Positions 10,893 through 22,416 of a DNA stretch of 64,000 nt are shown here, one piece after another (position 1 is the stretch's first letter; the number at the start of each line of letters is the position of its first letter). Made by a program: the position numbers and the translations under genes. The notes beneath the pieces are model-generated. The model made no database searches. It saw only the letters and a program-made list of their open reading frames with translations, and had not been told where the DNA came from. Source of the DNA: Shewanella indica (GTDB lineage: Bacteria > Pseudomonadota > Gammaproteobacteria > Enterobacterales > Shewanellaceae); contig NZ_NIJK01000047.1 of the NCBI RefSeq assembly GCF_002836975.1, positions 186,001-250,000 on the forward strand, read 5' to 3'.

Positions 10893-10963
10893 ACTTGCGA
10901 CATACCGGCGACTTGCAGTATGGACCGGAATAACGAATGATCAGTGGATAGGAGAGAAGCTCA

Positions 10964-11782
10964 ATGTTCGATTATCAGGGTAAGTATGTAGTGGTCGTCG
11001 GGGGTACCAGCGGCATCAACCTTTGTATCGCCAAGGCGTTCGCAGTAGCCGGTGCCCATGTGGCGGTTGCCAGCCGTAACCCGGAAAAAGTGGCAGCCGC
11101 AGTGGCGTTATTGAATGAAGCCAATCCGCAAGGTCAACATCTGGGCTTGAGCTTCGATGTCAGGGATTTGCCGGCACTCGAGCAAGGCTTTACCGTTTTG
11201 GCCCAGAGTTTCCCGCATATTGATGTGCTTGTCAGTGGCGCCGCCGGCAATTTCCCAGCCAGCGCCGCCAAACTCAGCGCCAACGGTTTCAAATCTGTCA
11301 TGGATATCGATTTGTTGGGCAGTTTTCAGGTGTTGAAACAAGCCTATCCTATGCTTAAGCGCCCTGGCGCCAGTATTATTCAAATTTCGGCGCCGCAGGC
11401 GTATATTGCCATGCCGATGCAGGTCCACGTTTGTGCCGCCAAGGCGGGAGTCGATATGTTGACCCGCACACTGGCGTTGGAATGGGGGCCTGAAGGCATA
11501 CGGATAAACTCCCTGGTGCCTGGTCCAATTGCCGGTACCGAAGGATTTAATCGCTTGGCGCCGTCGGCGCAGTTGCAACAACAGGTGGCAGAGAGTGTAC
11601 CGTTAAAACGCAATGGTGAGGGCGAAGACTTGGCCAATGCCGCACTCTTTATGGCCTCGCCAATGGCTTCCTATATTACCGGAACCATATTACCGGTCGA
11701 CGGCGGTTGGTCGCTTGGCGGTGCCAGTGCGGCCATGAGTCAACTCGGGGCGCTGGCAGCAAAGCAAGAATCAAGTAAGTAG
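10964..11782 (+). CDS. SDR oxidoreductase, 2,4-dienoyl-CoA-reductase-like
   Basis: 272-residue Rossmann-fold short-chain dehydrogenase. It has the cofactor-binding GGTSGINLCIAKAF near residue 13, an SGAAGNF motif in place of NNAG, and PVDGGWSLGG near the end. The usual YxxxK dyad reads VCAAK: the lysine is kept but valine replaces the tyrosine. The segments WGPEGIRINSLVPGPIAGTEG and AAKAGVDMLTRTLALEWG strongly resemble the peroxisomal 2,4-dienoyl-CoA reductase branch, which also works without the standard tyrosine. A role in degrading unsaturated fatty acids is inferred. It is 71 bp after pyrF, preceded by a GGAG site. Confidence 0.85.
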   Translation: MFDYQGKYVVVVGGTSGINLCIAKAFAVAGAHVAVASRNPEKVAAAVALLNEANPQGQHLGLSFDVRDLPALEQGFTVLAQSFPHIDVLVSGAAGNFPASAAKLSANGFKSVMDIDLLGSFQVLKQAYPMLKRPGASIIQISAPQAYIAMPMQVHVCAAKAGVDMLTRTLALEWGPEGIRINSLVPGPIAGTEGFNRLAPSAQLQQQVAESVPLKRNGEGEDLANAALFMASPMASYITGTILPVDGGWSLGGASAAMSQLGALAAKQESSK

Positions 11783-11800
11783 CAAGAGAGAGATTATAAA

Positions 11801-12346
11801 ATGGCAAACGCATTACAGGAACAGTTGCTTAAGGCGGGGCTCGCCAGCAAGCAAAAAGTTCGCGATGTCAAAACCCAGAAGAAACGTAACCGCAAGTCCA
11901 ATATTGATGATGGCTCTGCTGAGCTGAAGGCGCAAATCGCACAGCAGAAAAAGCAGCAGGCAGAAAAGGATAAGGCACTCAACGAACAACGCTTTGCCGA
12001 GGCCACAGAGAAAGGCTTGGTTCGTGGCCTGGTCACTGAGGTTAAGCAAAATGCGGTGGCGCTGCCGAAAGATGGCGAAATCAAGTTCAACTATACGTTG
12101 GAGAACAAGATATACCCATTGTATATCAATGAAAAACTCCAGAATCAGCTACTTGGTGGCCGTTTGGGGATAGTGCGAATTGAGCAAAGCAGCTATCTGG
12201 TGCCCCATAAACTCGCCGAGCGGGTCAATCTGTTGGTGCCGACTTGGTGTGGCTATTTGTGGCAAGCCGAGAACAACGCGGAGCAAGTGCCGGATGAAGA
12301 GGACCCTTACGCAGATTATGTCATTCCGGACGATCTTATGTGGTAA
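11801..12346 (+). CDS. DUF2058 family protein (YaiL-like)
   Basis: 181 residues. The N-terminus MANALQEQLLKAGLASKQKV and a highly basic, Lys/Gln-rich segment (~20-70, likely coiled coil) are followed by a compact C-terminal domain ending in an acidic stretch (EEDPYADYVIPDDLMW). This matches the DUF2058/YaiL family, whose function is not established; nucleoprotein or ribosome association has been suggested for such basic proteins. It is 18 bp after the SDR gene and probably co-transcribed. Confidence 0.88.
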   Translation: MANALQEQLLKAGLASKQKVRDVKTQKKRNRKSNIDDGSAELKAQIAQQKKQQAEKDKALNEQRFAEATEKGLVRGLVTEVKQNAVALPKDGEIKFNYTLENKIYPLYINEKLQNQLLGGRLGIVRIEQSSYLVPHKLAERVNLLVPTWCGYLWQAENNAEQVPDEEDPYADYVIPDDLMW

Positions 12347-12349
12347 CTC

Positions 12350-12550
12350 TCAGTAGAGCTGTTCGTCATCGCCATCGACGTACAGCTCTATCATATGCCT
12401 CTGGTCATTGATGTGCAGCCTCATGTGGATGGGGTTGCAGCATACCCGACAATCATTGTAAAACTCCTGGTCGCCGCCGCTGGCATCGAGCTCTACTTTT
12501 TGATGGTGGCCACAATGGGGGCAACAAATAGTTTGACTTTTAAGTTGCAT
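12350..12550 (-). CDS. CPXCG-motif zinc-ribbon-like small protein
   Basis: 66 residues with two Cys pairs, CPHC (near residue 10) and CRVC (near 34), followed by an acidic end. It fits the CPXCG cysteine-rich family (Pfam Cys_rich_CPXG), a likely metal-binding protein of unknown role. It is convergent with the DUF2058 gene, with only 3 bp between the stops. Confidence 0.85.
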   Translation of the reverse strand: MQLKSQTICCPHCGHHQKVELDASGGDQEFYNDCRVCCNPIHMRLHINDQRHMIELYVDGDDEQLY

Positions 12551-12781
12551 AGTTTCCTCCTCCGCCGTTCAGCCCTATGCCTTTGGACGATAGAACCCAA
12601 GCTCACAACATAAAGTAAGTATAGCCCCGGCTTGTGAGCCAAAGCTTATTCATTGAATGTTTTTGGGTTGCGTGGGCCGGGCCTTATCCCGTAAAATTAC
12701 CAGTCTGCCCGGCGGAGACCTTAAGGCTCCTGTACTGCCTTAACCCAAGGGCTAACATACTTTTTTATCATTGATAACCAA

Positions 12782-12802
12782 GTGGCCCTACGTGTGGGTC
12801 AC
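12782..12802 (+). promoter_or_regulatory. candidate ThrRS translational operator: tRNA-Thr anticodon-arm mimic
   Basis: A 7-bp stem (GTGGCCC with GGGTCAC, one G-T pair) encloses exactly seven bases, TACGTGT. The anticodon positions of this loop (12791-12793) read CGT, the anticodon of tRNA-Thr(CGU). It lies 20-40 bases before the thrS ATG. In E. coli, threonyl-tRNA synthetase represses its own translation by binding an operator arm that mimics the tRNA-Thr anticodon. Stem, loop size, triplet and place are all seen here; regulation is inferred from E. coli. Confidence 0.7.
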
Positions 12803-12821
12803 CACTGGACAAGGAATTTTC

Positions 12822-14750
12822 ATGCCTGTAATTACACTTCCCGATGGGAGCAAGCGCGAGTTTGCCAACCCAGTCTCTACACTCGATGTTGCTGCTGATA
12901 TTGGTCCTGGCCTGGCGAAAGCCTGTATTGCCGGACGAGTCAACGGCGAGTTGAAAGATGCCTGTGATCTGATCGAAACAGATGCAGAACTGTCGATCAT
13001 CACGGCCAAAGATGAAGAAGGGCTGGAAATCCTTCGTCACTCTTGCGCTCATTTGTTGGGTCATGCGATCAAACAACTGTGGCCCGAAACCAAGATGGCG
13101 ATTGGTCCTGTTATTGATAACGGCTTCTACTATGACATCGACCTGGATCATAAACTGACCCAGGAAGATCTGGAGAAGCTGGAAAAACGCATGCTGGAAC
13201 TGGCCAAGACCAACTATGACGTAGTCAAGCGCGTGGTTAGCTGGCAGGAAGCCCGTGATACTTTTGAATCTCGCGGCGAGCCTTACAAAATGGCAATCCT
13301 GGACGAAAACATTAGCCGTGATGCCACTCCGGCACTGTATCACCACGAAGAATACACAGACATGTGTCGTGGTCCTCATGTGCCCAACATGCGTTTCTGC
13401 CATTTCTTTAAACTGATGAATGTTGCCGGCGCCTACTGGCGTGGTAACTCAGACAACAAGATGTTGCAGCGCATCTATGGTACTGCCTGGGCAGACAAGA
13501 AAGCGCTCAAGACTCACTTGACTCGCTTGGAAGAAGCGGCCAAGCGTGACCACCGTAAAATCGGCAAGCAACTGGACCTGTACCATATGCAGGAAGAAGC
13601 GCCGGGCATGGTGTTTTGGCATAATGATGGCTGGAGCGTATTCCTCGAGCTTGAGCGTTTTATTCGCCAGAAGCTGAGCCAGTACGACTATCAGGAAGTG
13701 AAAGGCCCACTGATGATGGACCGTGTGCTGTGGGAACGTTCAGGTCACTGGGATAAATACGCCGAAGCGATGTTTACAACCAGCAGTGAGAACCGCGAAT
13801 ACGCCGTCAAGCCGATGAACTGCCCCGGTCATGTGCAAATCTTTAACCAAGGCCTCAAGTCCTATCGTGACCTGCCGCTGCGGATGGCCGAGTTCGGCTG
13901 CTGTCACCGTAATGAGCCTTCAGGTGCCTTGCACGGCCTGATGCGGGTTCGTGGTTTTACCCAGGACGATGCGCACGTATTCTGTACTGAAGAGCAGGTG
14001 CAATCCGAAGTCAGTAAGTGTATCAAGATGGTGTACGACACCTATTCCACTTTCGGCTTCAGCAATATCGTGGTTAAGCTCTCTACCCGTCCAGAAAAGC
14101 GTATCGGTGATGATGCCATGTGGGATAGGGCAGAAGAAGCTCTGAAACAAGCGCTGCGCAGCAACGATATTGAATTTGAAATCCTGCCCGGCGAAGGCGC
14201 CTTCTACGGTCCTAAAATCGAGTTCACTCTGCACGACTGTCTGGACCGTGCCTGGCAGTGTGGTACAGTGCAGCTTGACTACGCCTTGCCAGGTCGTCTG
14301 GGCGCAACTTATGTTGCCGAAGACAACAGCCGTCAGACTCCTGTGATGATCCACCGTGCGATTTTGGGCTCTTTGGAGCGATTCCTCGGTATTCTCATCG
14401 AAGAGTTCGCCGGTCGTTTCCCAACCTGGCTGGCCCCTGTGCAGGTTGTTGTTATGAACATAACAGACAAACAAGCTGATTATGTTGAAGAAGTAGTCGA
14501 ATTCTTCAAGGAACAGGGCATACGTGCCTCTAAAGACTTGAGGAATGAAAAAATAGGCTTTAAAATACGCGAGCACACTTTGAGGCGGGTTCCTTATTTG
14601 CTGGTCATAGGTGATCAGGAGATGGAAAATCGGGAAGTCGCTGTGCGTACCCGAGACGGGGTGGACTTAGGTAAGATGCGAATCGATGATTTCGCCGCTA
14701 AGGTCAAGCAACAAATTTCGCTCCGTAGTCTTGAATTGTTGGAGGATTAG
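12822..14750 (+). CDS. thrS: threonine--tRNA ligase
   Basis: Class II synthetase charging tRNA-Thr. The 642 residues equal the E. coli length. Order: TGS domain (1-61), editing domain with [17 protein letters not shown] (near 70), catalytic core with MNCPGH (motif 2 region, zinc Cys near residue 334), and a C-terminal anticodon-binding domain from about 535 ([14 protein letters not shown]). The ATG at 12822 after AAGGA (12811-12815) is chosen; a frame-open extension to 12771 would run through the operator. The stop is followed directly by the infC ribosome site, so the genes are translationally linked. Confidence 0.98.
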   Translation: MPVITLPDGSKREFANPVSTLDVAADIGPGLAKACIAGRVNGELKDACDLIETDAELSIITAKDEEGLEILRHSCAHLLGHAIKQLWPETKMAIGPVIDNGFYYDIDLDHKLTQEDLEKLEKRMLELAKTNYDVVKRVVSWQEARDTFESRGEPYKMAILDENISRDATPALYHHEEYTDMCRGPHVPNMRFCHFFKLMNVAGAYWRGNSDNKMLQRIYGTAWADKKALKTHLTRLEEAAKRDHRKIGKQLDLYHMQEEAPGMVFWHNDGWSVFLELERFIRQKLSQYDYQEVKGPLMMDRVLWERSGHWDKYAEAMFTTSSENREYAVKPMNCPGHVQIFNQGLKSYRDLPLRMAEFGCCHRNEPSGALHGLMRVRGFTQDDAHVFCTEEQVQSEVSKCIKMVYDTYSTFGFSNIVVKLSTRPEKRIGDDAMWDRAEEALKQALRSNDIEFEILPGEGAFYGPKIEFTLHDCLDRAWQCGTVQLDYALPGRLGATYVAEDNSRQTPVMIHRAILGSLERFLGILIEEFAGRFPTWLAPVQVVVMNITDKQADYVEEVVEFFKEQGIRASKDLRNEKIGFKIREHTLRRVPYLLVIGDQEMENREVAVRTRDGVDLGKMRIDDFAAKVKQQISLRSLELLED

Positions 14751-14753
14751 GTC

Positions 14754-15296
14754 ATAAAGATCAAAAAATCAGCAGGCCGTCAGGCGGCCCCGAATAGAAT
14801 TAATGAAGAAATTACCGGCGTACCTGAGGTACGTTTGAATGGCGTTGATGGTGAAGCCATTGGTATCGTCAGCATCAAAGAGGCTCAGGAAGTAGCCGAT
14901 GAGGCAGGTCTGGATCTGGTTGAGATCAGTCCTAATGCTGAGCCGCCTGTATGCCGTATCATGGACTACGGTAAATACCTGTTCGACAAGGCAAAAGCCC
15001 AGAAAGAACAGAAGAAGAAGCAGAAACAGATCCAGGTGAAGGAAGTTAAATTCCGCCCTGGTACTGATGAAAACGACTATCAGGTAAAACTACGCAACCT
15101 GATTCGTTTTCTAGAAGATGGAGACAAAGCGAAAGTTACGCTGCGTTTCCGCGGACGCGAAATGGCACACCAGAACCTGGGTATGGATCTTTTGAACCGT
15201 ATCAAGGCCGATCTGGAAGAGTATGCGGTTGTTGAATCCTTCCCGAAAATGGAAGGTCGACAAGCCATCATGGTGCTGGCGCCCAAAAAGAAATAG
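14754..15296 (+). CDS. infC: translation initiation factor IF-3, AUA start codon
   Basis: IF-3 checks start-codon pairing on the 30S subunit. Homology to E. coli IF-3 begins well before the first ATG (14835): the residues [19 protein letters not shown] align with the E. coli N-terminus. The only plausible start is ATA at 14754, eight bases after GGAGG (14741-14745); this gives 180 residues, the family length. E. coli infC uses AUU, and IF-3 discriminates against it to repress itself. AUA is expected to act the same way. The core [21 protein letters not shown] and the end VLAPKKK are diagnostic. Confidence 0.95.
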   Translation: MKIKKSAGRQAAPNRINEEITGVPEVRLNGVDGEAIGIVSIKEAQEVADEAGLDLVEISPNAEPPVCRIMDYGKYLFDKAKAQKEQKKKQKQIQVKEVKFRPGTDENDYQVKLRNLIRFLEDGDKAKVTLRFRGREMAHQNLGMDLLNRIKADLEEYAVVESFPKMEGRQAIMVLAPKKK

Positions 15297-15316
15297 CAGG
15301 GCAACCCTGAAAAGTA

Positions 15317-15338
15317 GCAAAGGTCTACGGGCCTTTGC
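15317..15338 (+). promoter_or_regulatory. hairpin in the infC-rpmI leader, candidate L20 operator
   Basis: The arms GCAAAGG (15317-15323) and CCTTTGC (15332-15338) form a 7-bp stem 42 bases ahead of rpmI. In E. coli, L20 represses rpmI-rplT by binding structured RNA in this same gap. I can see the hairpin but cannot confirm the rRNA-like L20 site. Confidence 0.4.
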
Positions 15339-15380
15339 TCGCCTTGCGTTTTATTAATATCCCAATGCGGAGTTTTAGTA

Positions 15381-15575
15381 ATGCCTAAAATGAAAACCGA
15401 CAAGGGTGTAGCGAAGCGTTTTAAGAAAACCGCCAATGGTTTCAAGCGTAAGCAAGCCCATCTGCGTCACATCCTGACCAAGAAGAGCACCAAGCGTAAG
15501 CGTCATCTGCGCGCCAAGTGTTTAGTTGCCAAAGCTGACGTGCCAATGATTGCACGCCAACTGCCATACGCTTAA
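15381..15575 (+). CDS. rpmI: 50S ribosomal protein L35
   Basis: 64-residue, very basic protein: [20 protein letters not shown] at the start and the [16 protein letters not shown] core are the L35 signature. It sits between infC and rplT as in nearly all bacteria, and is likely controlled translationally by L20. Confidence 0.98.
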   Translation: MPKMKTDKGVAKRFKKTANGFKRKQAHLRHILTKKSTKRKRHLRAKCLVAKADVPMIARQLPYA

Positions 15576-15592
15576 TTAGGAGGAATTGAAAA

Positions 15593-15952
15593 ATGCCAAG
15601 AGTTAAGCGTGGTGTAACTGCACGAGCTCGTCACAAGAAAGTTCTTAAACTTGCCAAAGGTTACTACGGTGCCCGTTCACGTACTTTCCGTGTAGCGGTA
15701 CAAGCAGTAACCAAAGCAGGTCAATATGCTTACCGTGACCGTCGCCAGAAGAAGCGTCAATTCCGTCAACTGTGGATTGCACGTATCAATGCGGCTTCTC
15801 GTCAGAATGGTCTTTCATACAGCCGTTTCATCAACGGTCTGAAAAAGGCGTCTATCGAAATCGATCGTAAGATTTTGGCAGACATCGCTGTATTCGACAA
15901 AGTAGTGTTTGCTACTCTGGTAGAAAAAGCGAAGGAAGCACTGGCAAACTAA
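15593..15952 (+). CDS. rplT: 50S ribosomal protein L20
   Basis: 119-residue rRNA-binding protein needed early in 50S assembly, and the autogenous repressor of this operon in E. coli. The N-terminal [20 protein letters not shown] extension and [19 protein letters not shown] are diagnostic. A strong AGGAGG (15580-15585) precedes the ATG. It is followed by the operon terminator. Confidence 0.98.
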   Translation: MPRVKRGVTARARHKKVLKLAKGYYGARSRTFRVAVQAVTKAGQYAYRDRRQKKRQFRQLWIARINAASRQNGLSYSRFINGLKKASIEIDRKILADIAVFDKVVFATLVEKAKEALAN

Positions 15953-15982
15953 TCTCTCAGGAGATTAGTTGTAGTTGCTGTT

Positions 15983-16008
15983 AAAAAGGGACTTAAGGTC
16001 CCTTTTTT
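15983..16008 (+). terminator. terminator of the thrS-infC-rpmI-rplT operon
   Basis: The arms AAAAAGGGAC and GTCCCTTTTTT form an almost perfect stem with a short TTAAG loop and end in six T. Confidence 0.9.
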
Positions 16009-16045
16009 CATGCCTGTGATTTACTTATATTTTAATGTCTCAGAC

Positions 16046-16076
16046 AAAAAAGCCAGTCATCAATGACTGGCTTTTT
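16046..16076 (-). terminator. terminator of trxB
   Basis: The arms AAGCCAGTCA and TGACTGGCTT form a 10-bp stem with A and T runs on both sides. It lies 18 bp beyond the trxB stop and can act in both directions. Confidence 0.88.
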
Positions 16077-16093
16077 CAGTATATCGGCAGAGC

Positions 16094-18306
<2,213 letters not shown>

Positions 18307-18368
18307 TTTCGAGCCTCAATATACTAAAAAACCCACTTTTAATGGGCATAATTGTTATTTTATAGTGA

Positions 18369-18404
18369 CCTGAACGTGATCAATTCAGGAAAGTCTAGTA
18401 TAGT
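18369..18404. promoter_or_regulatory. inverted repeat and candidate -10 in the ald-lrp gap
   Basis: CCTGAA (18369-18374) and TTCAGG (18384-18389) form a 6-9-6 inverted repeat. TATAGT (18399-18404) could be an lrp -10 hexamer. The site lies between the divergent starts and could bind Lrp or another dimeric regulator; this is a guess from geometry. Confidence 0.35.
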
Positions 18405-18486
18405 ATTGCCCGGGCAGATTATGCTGCTAAACTTGTGACATACGCAAAATTAAATGTTGTTTTAGTGATAAAACAAGGTTAAAAAT

Positions 18487-18990
18487 ATGGTAAATAATAA
18501 AAAGAGTCCTGTAAAAGACTTGGATCGTATCGATCGTAATATTCTTAATGAACTGCAAATTGACGGTCGCATTTCCAACGTTGAGCTTTCCAAACGTGTT
18601 GGTTTGAGTCCAACACCCTGTCTTGAGCGCGTTAAGCGTCTTGAAAAACAAGGCTACATTAACGGTTATACCGCACTGGTCAACCCGCACTTTTTAGGTG
18701 CATCTTTACTGGTGTTTGTTGAGATCACCCTTAACAGAGATACTCCCGAAGTCTTTGATAAATTTAACCGTGCAGTACAGCTTTTGGATGATATTCAGGA
18801 ATGTCATCTGGTATCCGGCGATTTCGATTATCTGCTCAAGACCCGGGTGTCGGATATGTCTGCTTACCGTAAATTATTGGGCGAAACCCTATTGAAATTG
18901 CCTTCCGTATCCGATACCCGTACCTATGTGGTAATGGAAGAAGTGAAGCAAACCAGTAAAGTAGCCATCAGTATTTCAGCCGAAGCTTGA
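18487..18990 (+). CDS. lrp: leucine-responsive regulatory protein
   Basis: 167-residue AsnC/Lrp-family regulator. The N-terminal helix-turn-helix spans about residues 14-62 (LDRIDRNILNELQIDGRISNVELSKRVGLSPTPCLERVK), and a C-terminal RAM/ACT effector domain follows. It is close to E. coli Lrp throughout, including SGDFDYLLKTRV. It is divergent from ald; Lrp family proteins often control alanine catabolism. Upstream of ftsK as in E. coli. Confidence 0.95.
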   Translation: MVNNKKSPVKDLDRIDRNILNELQIDGRISNVELSKRVGLSPTPCLERVKRLEKQGYINGYTALVNPHFLGASLLVFVEITLNRDTPEVFDKFNRAVQLLDDIQECHLVSGDFDYLLKTRVSDMSAYRKLLGETLLKLPSVSDTRTYVVMEEVKQTSKVAISISAEA

Positions 18991-19007
18991 TCCCGATATC
19001 GTCCTCG

Positions 19008-19034
19008 AAAAAGGAGTCAATTTGGCTCCTTTTT
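19008..19034 (+). terminator. terminator of lrp
   Basis: The arms AAAAAGGAG and CTCCTTTTT form a stem around a short loop and end in a T run. Confidence 0.87.
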
Positions 19035-19196
19035 CACCACTGCTGTTTGCTTTTTAATCCGGAATAGAAAGTCTAATACACAAAGTCTCCTTATCCACTT
19101 GCTTTTAGTGGCTTTCGTAGGCTTATTCGCTGCACATTCAGGTTGATTCTGGTATCTTAAATCCATCCGTTTTTCGTTTGCTTATGGAAATCGCAT

Positions 19197-21782
19197 TTGT
19201 CTCAGGGAAATAGTGTCAGAACCCTCAGTGGCCTGCAACGCCTGCTGGAAGGGGGGCTTATTCTGTGCTGCATGATCGCCATCTATATACTGTTGGCGCT
19301 GGGCAGCTTTCATCCGGGCGATCCCGGTTGGAGTCAGTCTAACTATCAAGGGGAGATCGAGAATGTCACCGGTGCCGTAGGTGCCTGGCTGGCCGATGTC
19401 CTGTTCTATTTCTTTGGCTACACCGCCTACTTAATCCCTATCATCATTGCCGGAACCGGTTGGCTGATCTTCAGGCGCGCTCACAAACTGTTGGAAGTGG
19501 ATTATTTCTCGGTCGGCTTGCGCTTGATAGGCTTTCTGTTGATGGTGCTGAGCCTTGCTGCCTTGGCTAGTATGAATGCCGGTGATATCTATGAGTTTTC
19601 TGCCGGTGGCGTGGCCGGCGACGTGATAGCCCAAGCCATGCTGCCTTACTTCAACCAGTTGGGTACCACACTGCTGCTACTTTGCTTTGTCGGCGCGGGT
19701 TTCACTCTGCTGACAGGAATAAGCTGGCTTACCATAGTCGAGCTCACAGGCTTGGCAACTATCTGGTGTTTTCTCAAGCTCAAACAGTTGCCGGCACGTC
19801 TGTCTGGTCCGAAAGAAACCGAAGATACCCGCGGCTTTATGTCGGTAGTGGACAAGTTCCGCCGTGAACGCGATGAAGTTGAGCCGGAAGAAGTGCTCGA
19901 AGACGATGAAGATGAGGTCATAGAGCCGCCCGCCAAGAAGCCTGGACTGCTGAGTCGTTTCCGTAAAAAGGATCAGCAAACTCTGGAGCGGGAAGACGCG
20001 GAAATGGCCGATGAGAACACTGATACTGAGCACAAACGTCAGGGCAGGGTAGAACCTGTGCTTTTTTCCGGGGTTGCCGGAAGTGCGACCGATAATGCTG
20101 CTGACACGCCGCCTTGGCAGAAGAGTAATACCGAAGGTAGTGACACAATAGACTTCGACAAGCGTGCTTCTACTGGGGCTATCAGTCATAAAGAGCGGCA
20201 ATTGCAGGCCCAGAAAGCCAGGGTTGAAAACGGCATTATTATTTTGCCCGGTGAAGAGGGCACTTCCAAAGAGCGTAAGCAACCTATGGATCCCTTGCCG
20301 AGCATCTCGCTGTTGGATGTGCCCAATCGCAAGAAGAACCCCATCAGTGAAGAAGAACTGGATCAGGTTGCACGCTTGGTGGAAAGCAAACTCGCTGACT
20401 TCAATATTACCGCGCAAGTGGTCGGAGTCTATCCAGGCCCTGTGATTACCCGCTTTGAGCTGGACTTGGCCCCCGGGGTCAAGGCTTCAAAAATTTCTAA
20501 CTTATCCAAGGACTTGGCGCGCTCTCTGCTGGCTGAAAGTGTGCGGGTGGTCGAGGTTATTCCGGGTAAGGCCTATGTGGGGCTGGAACTGCCCAACAAG
20601 TTCCGCGAAACCGTATTTATGCGTGATGTGCTTGATTGCCAGGCATTCAAGGACAGTAAATCCAATCTCACCATGGTGCTTGGACAGGACATTGCCGGCG
20701 ATCCGGTCGTGGTGGACTTGGCCAAGATGCCGCACCTTTTGGTGGCTGGTACCACAGGTTCAGGTAAGTCGGTCGGGGTCAACGTGATGATCACCAGTCT
20801 GTTGTACAAATCCGGCCCGGAAGATGTGCGTTTTATCATGATAGATCCCAAGATGCTGGAGCTTTCTGTCTATGAAGGTATTCCGCATCTCTTATGTGAA
20901 GTGGTTACGGATATGAAAGAGGCCGCCAATGCCCTGCGCTGGTGTGTTGGTGAGATGGAGCGGCGCTACAAACTGATGTCGGCGCTCGGGGTACGTAACC
21001 TCAAGGGCTTCAACGCCAAAATCGCCGAGGCCAAGGCCGCTGGTACGCCAATATGCGATCCGTTGTGGAAGTCCAACGAAAGCATGGAAGATACGGCGCC
21101 TGAACTCGACAAGTTGCCCTCTATCGTGGTTATCGTGGACGAATTTGCCGACATGATGATGATAGTCGGTAAGAAGGTGGAAGAGCTGATTGCCCGTATC
21201 GCCCAGAAAGCCCGCGCTGCCGGTATACACCTGATTCTGGCGACCCAGCGCCCGTCTGTGGATGTGATAACAGGCCTTATCAAGGCCAACATTCCCACCC
21301 GCATCGCTTTCCAGGTTTCTTCCCGCATCGACTCGCGCACCATTTTGGATCAGCAAGGCGCCGAAACCCTGCTCGGGATGGGCGATATGCTTTATCTGCC
21401 CCCGGGTACCGGCGTGCCCAACCGGGTTCACGGTGCCTTTGTGGACGATCACGAGGTGCATGCGGTCGTTGCCGATTGGCATGCCCGCGGTAAGCCTCAA
21501 TATATTGAAGAAATTCTTCAGGGAGCCAGTGACGGCGAACAGGTGTTGCTGCCCGGAGAAGCACCGGAAGGCGGTGAGGAGGAGCTGGATGCACTCTACG
21601 ACGAAGCCGTGGCCTTTGTTACCGAAACCCGCCGGGGCTCTATCTCCAGTGTGCAGCGTAAGTTCAAGATAGGTTATAACCGCGCCGCTCGCATCATAGA
21701 GCAGATGGAACTTCAAGGGGTGGTCAGTGCCCAGGGCCATAATGGCAACCGCGAAGTATTGGCGCCACCGCCGCCAAGATAA
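19197..21782 (+). CDS. ftsK: DNA translocase FtsK
   Basis: Septal dsDNA pump that clears and aligns chromosome termini for XerCD at dif. The 861 residues show four to five N-terminal membrane helices (~15-175), an acidic linker (~215-380), a RecA-like motor with Walker A GTTGSGKS (about 518-525) and Walker B VIVDEFAD (Asp near 648), and the KOPS-reading gamma winged helix over the last ~65 residues. The linker is much shorter than in E. coli FtsK (1329 residues), as usual outside enterobacteria. The start appears to be TTG at 19197 after a weak GGA; no in-frame ATG is nearby. Confidence 0.96.
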   Translation: MSQGNSVRTLSGLQRLLEGGLILCCMIAIYILLALGSFHPGDPGWSQSNYQGEIENVTGAVGAWLADVLFYFFGYTAYLIPIIIAGTGWLIFRRAHKLLEVDYFSVGLRLIGFLLMVLSLAALASMNAGDIYEFSAGGVAGDVIAQAMLPYFNQLGTTLLLLCFVGAGFTLLTGISWLTIVELTGLATIWCFLKLKQLPARLSGPKETEDTRGFMSVVDKFRRERDEVEPEEVLEDDEDEVIEPPAKKPGLLSRFRKKDQQTLEREDAEMADENTDTEHKRQGRVEPVLFSGVAGSATDNAADTPPWQKSNTEGSDTIDFDKRASTGAISHKERQLQAQKARVENGIIILPGEEGTSKERKQPMDPLPSISLLDVPNRKKNPISEEELDQVARLVESKLADFNITAQVVGVYPGPVITRFELDLAPGVKASKISNLSKDLARSLLAESVRVVEVIPGKAYVGLELPNKFRETVFMRDVLDCQAFKDSKSNLTMVLGQDIAGDPVVVDLAKMPHLLVAGTTGSGKSVGVNVMITSLLYKSGPEDVRFIMIDPKMLELSVYEGIPHLLCEVVTDMKEAANALRWCVGEMERRYKLMSALGVRNLKGFNAKIAEAKAAGTPICDPLWKSNESMEDTAPELDKLPSIVVIVDEFADMMMIVGKKVEELIARIAQKARAAGIHLILATQRPSVDVITGLIKANIPTRIAFQVSSRIDSRTILDQQGAETLLGMGDMLYLPPGTGVPNRVHGAFVDDHEVHAVVADWHARGKPQYIEEILQGASDGEQVLLPGEAPEGGEEELDALYDEAVAFVTETRRGSISSVQRKFKIGYNRAARIIEQMELQGVVSAQGHNGNREVLAPPPPR

Positions 21783-21799
21783 GACAGATTGAGGTACAG

Positions 21800-22414
21800 A
21801 TGAAAAAAAGCGTTATGTTTCTTGCTCTGGCAATGAGCTTACCGGCCGTGGCCGATGATGCCGGACAACTCAAAGCTAAGTTAGATGCCATTGCCGGTCT
21901 GAAAGCCGATTTCCAGCAGCAGGTTACAGATATCAATGGCAAACTTATTCAGCAAGGCACTGGCGAGCTCGCCTTGGCGCAGCCCAATCAGTTTTACTGG
22001 CATCTACAGCAGCCGGATGAATCTGTGATAGTGGCAGATGGCAAAGATGTTTGGATCTATAACCCGTTCGCCGAGGAAGTGAGCGTGCTGGCGCTGGAAA
22101 ATGCCATTGCCGCTTCGCCCATGACGCTTTTGGTGCGCCGCGACGAGGCCAGTTGGGCCCGCTATAACATCACTTTGGACAAAGAGTGTTTCCAGATAGC
22201 ACCCAAGACTGAAGAGGCCGGAGTGCAGCAGGTCAGCGTCTGTTTCAAGGATAATACTTTGACCCAACTGGCCCTGAAAGACACTCAGGGTAATCTCAGT
22301 CAGTTCAACCTGAGCGGGCAGCAGCCGTTGACAGATAGCGACAAGACACTGTTCCAATTTGAGGTTCCCGAAGGCGTTTCCATTGACGATCAGCGCCCAG
22401 GGCGGGAAGGTTAA
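21800..22414 (+). CDS. lolA: outer-membrane lipoprotein carrier protein
   Basis: Periplasmic chaperone that shuttles lipoproteins from LolCDE to LolB. A signal peptide ([18 protein letters not shown], cleaved before DDAG) is followed by a ~185-residue mature domain with LKADFQQQV and [15 protein letters not shown], typical of LolA. It is 17 bp after ftsK and 2 bp before rarA, in the conserved ftsK-lolA-rarA order. Confidence 0.95.
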   Translation: MKKSVMFLALAMSLPAVADDAGQLKAKLDAIAGLKADFQQQVTDINGKLIQQGTGELALAQPNQFYWHLQQPDESVIVADGKDVWIYNPFAEEVSVLALENAIAASPMTLLVRRDEASWARYNITLDKECFQIAPKTEEAGVQQVSVCFKDNTLTQLALKDTQGNLSQFNLSGQQPLTDSDKTLFQFEVPEGVSIDDQRPGREG

Positions 22415-22416
22415 CC

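Noticed and set aside
12551-12781. Classical riboswitch ahead of thrS
   Set aside because: No known aptamer or T-box features are visible; the anticodon-arm hairpin explains the regulation better.
14835-15296. infC starting at the first ATG
   Set aside because: It would cut off the conserved N-terminal segment of IF-3; ATA at 14754 with GGAGG fits far better.
19197-21782. FtsK as a truncated gene
   Set aside because: It is shorter than E. coli FtsK only in the variable linker; membrane, motor and gamma domains are all complete.
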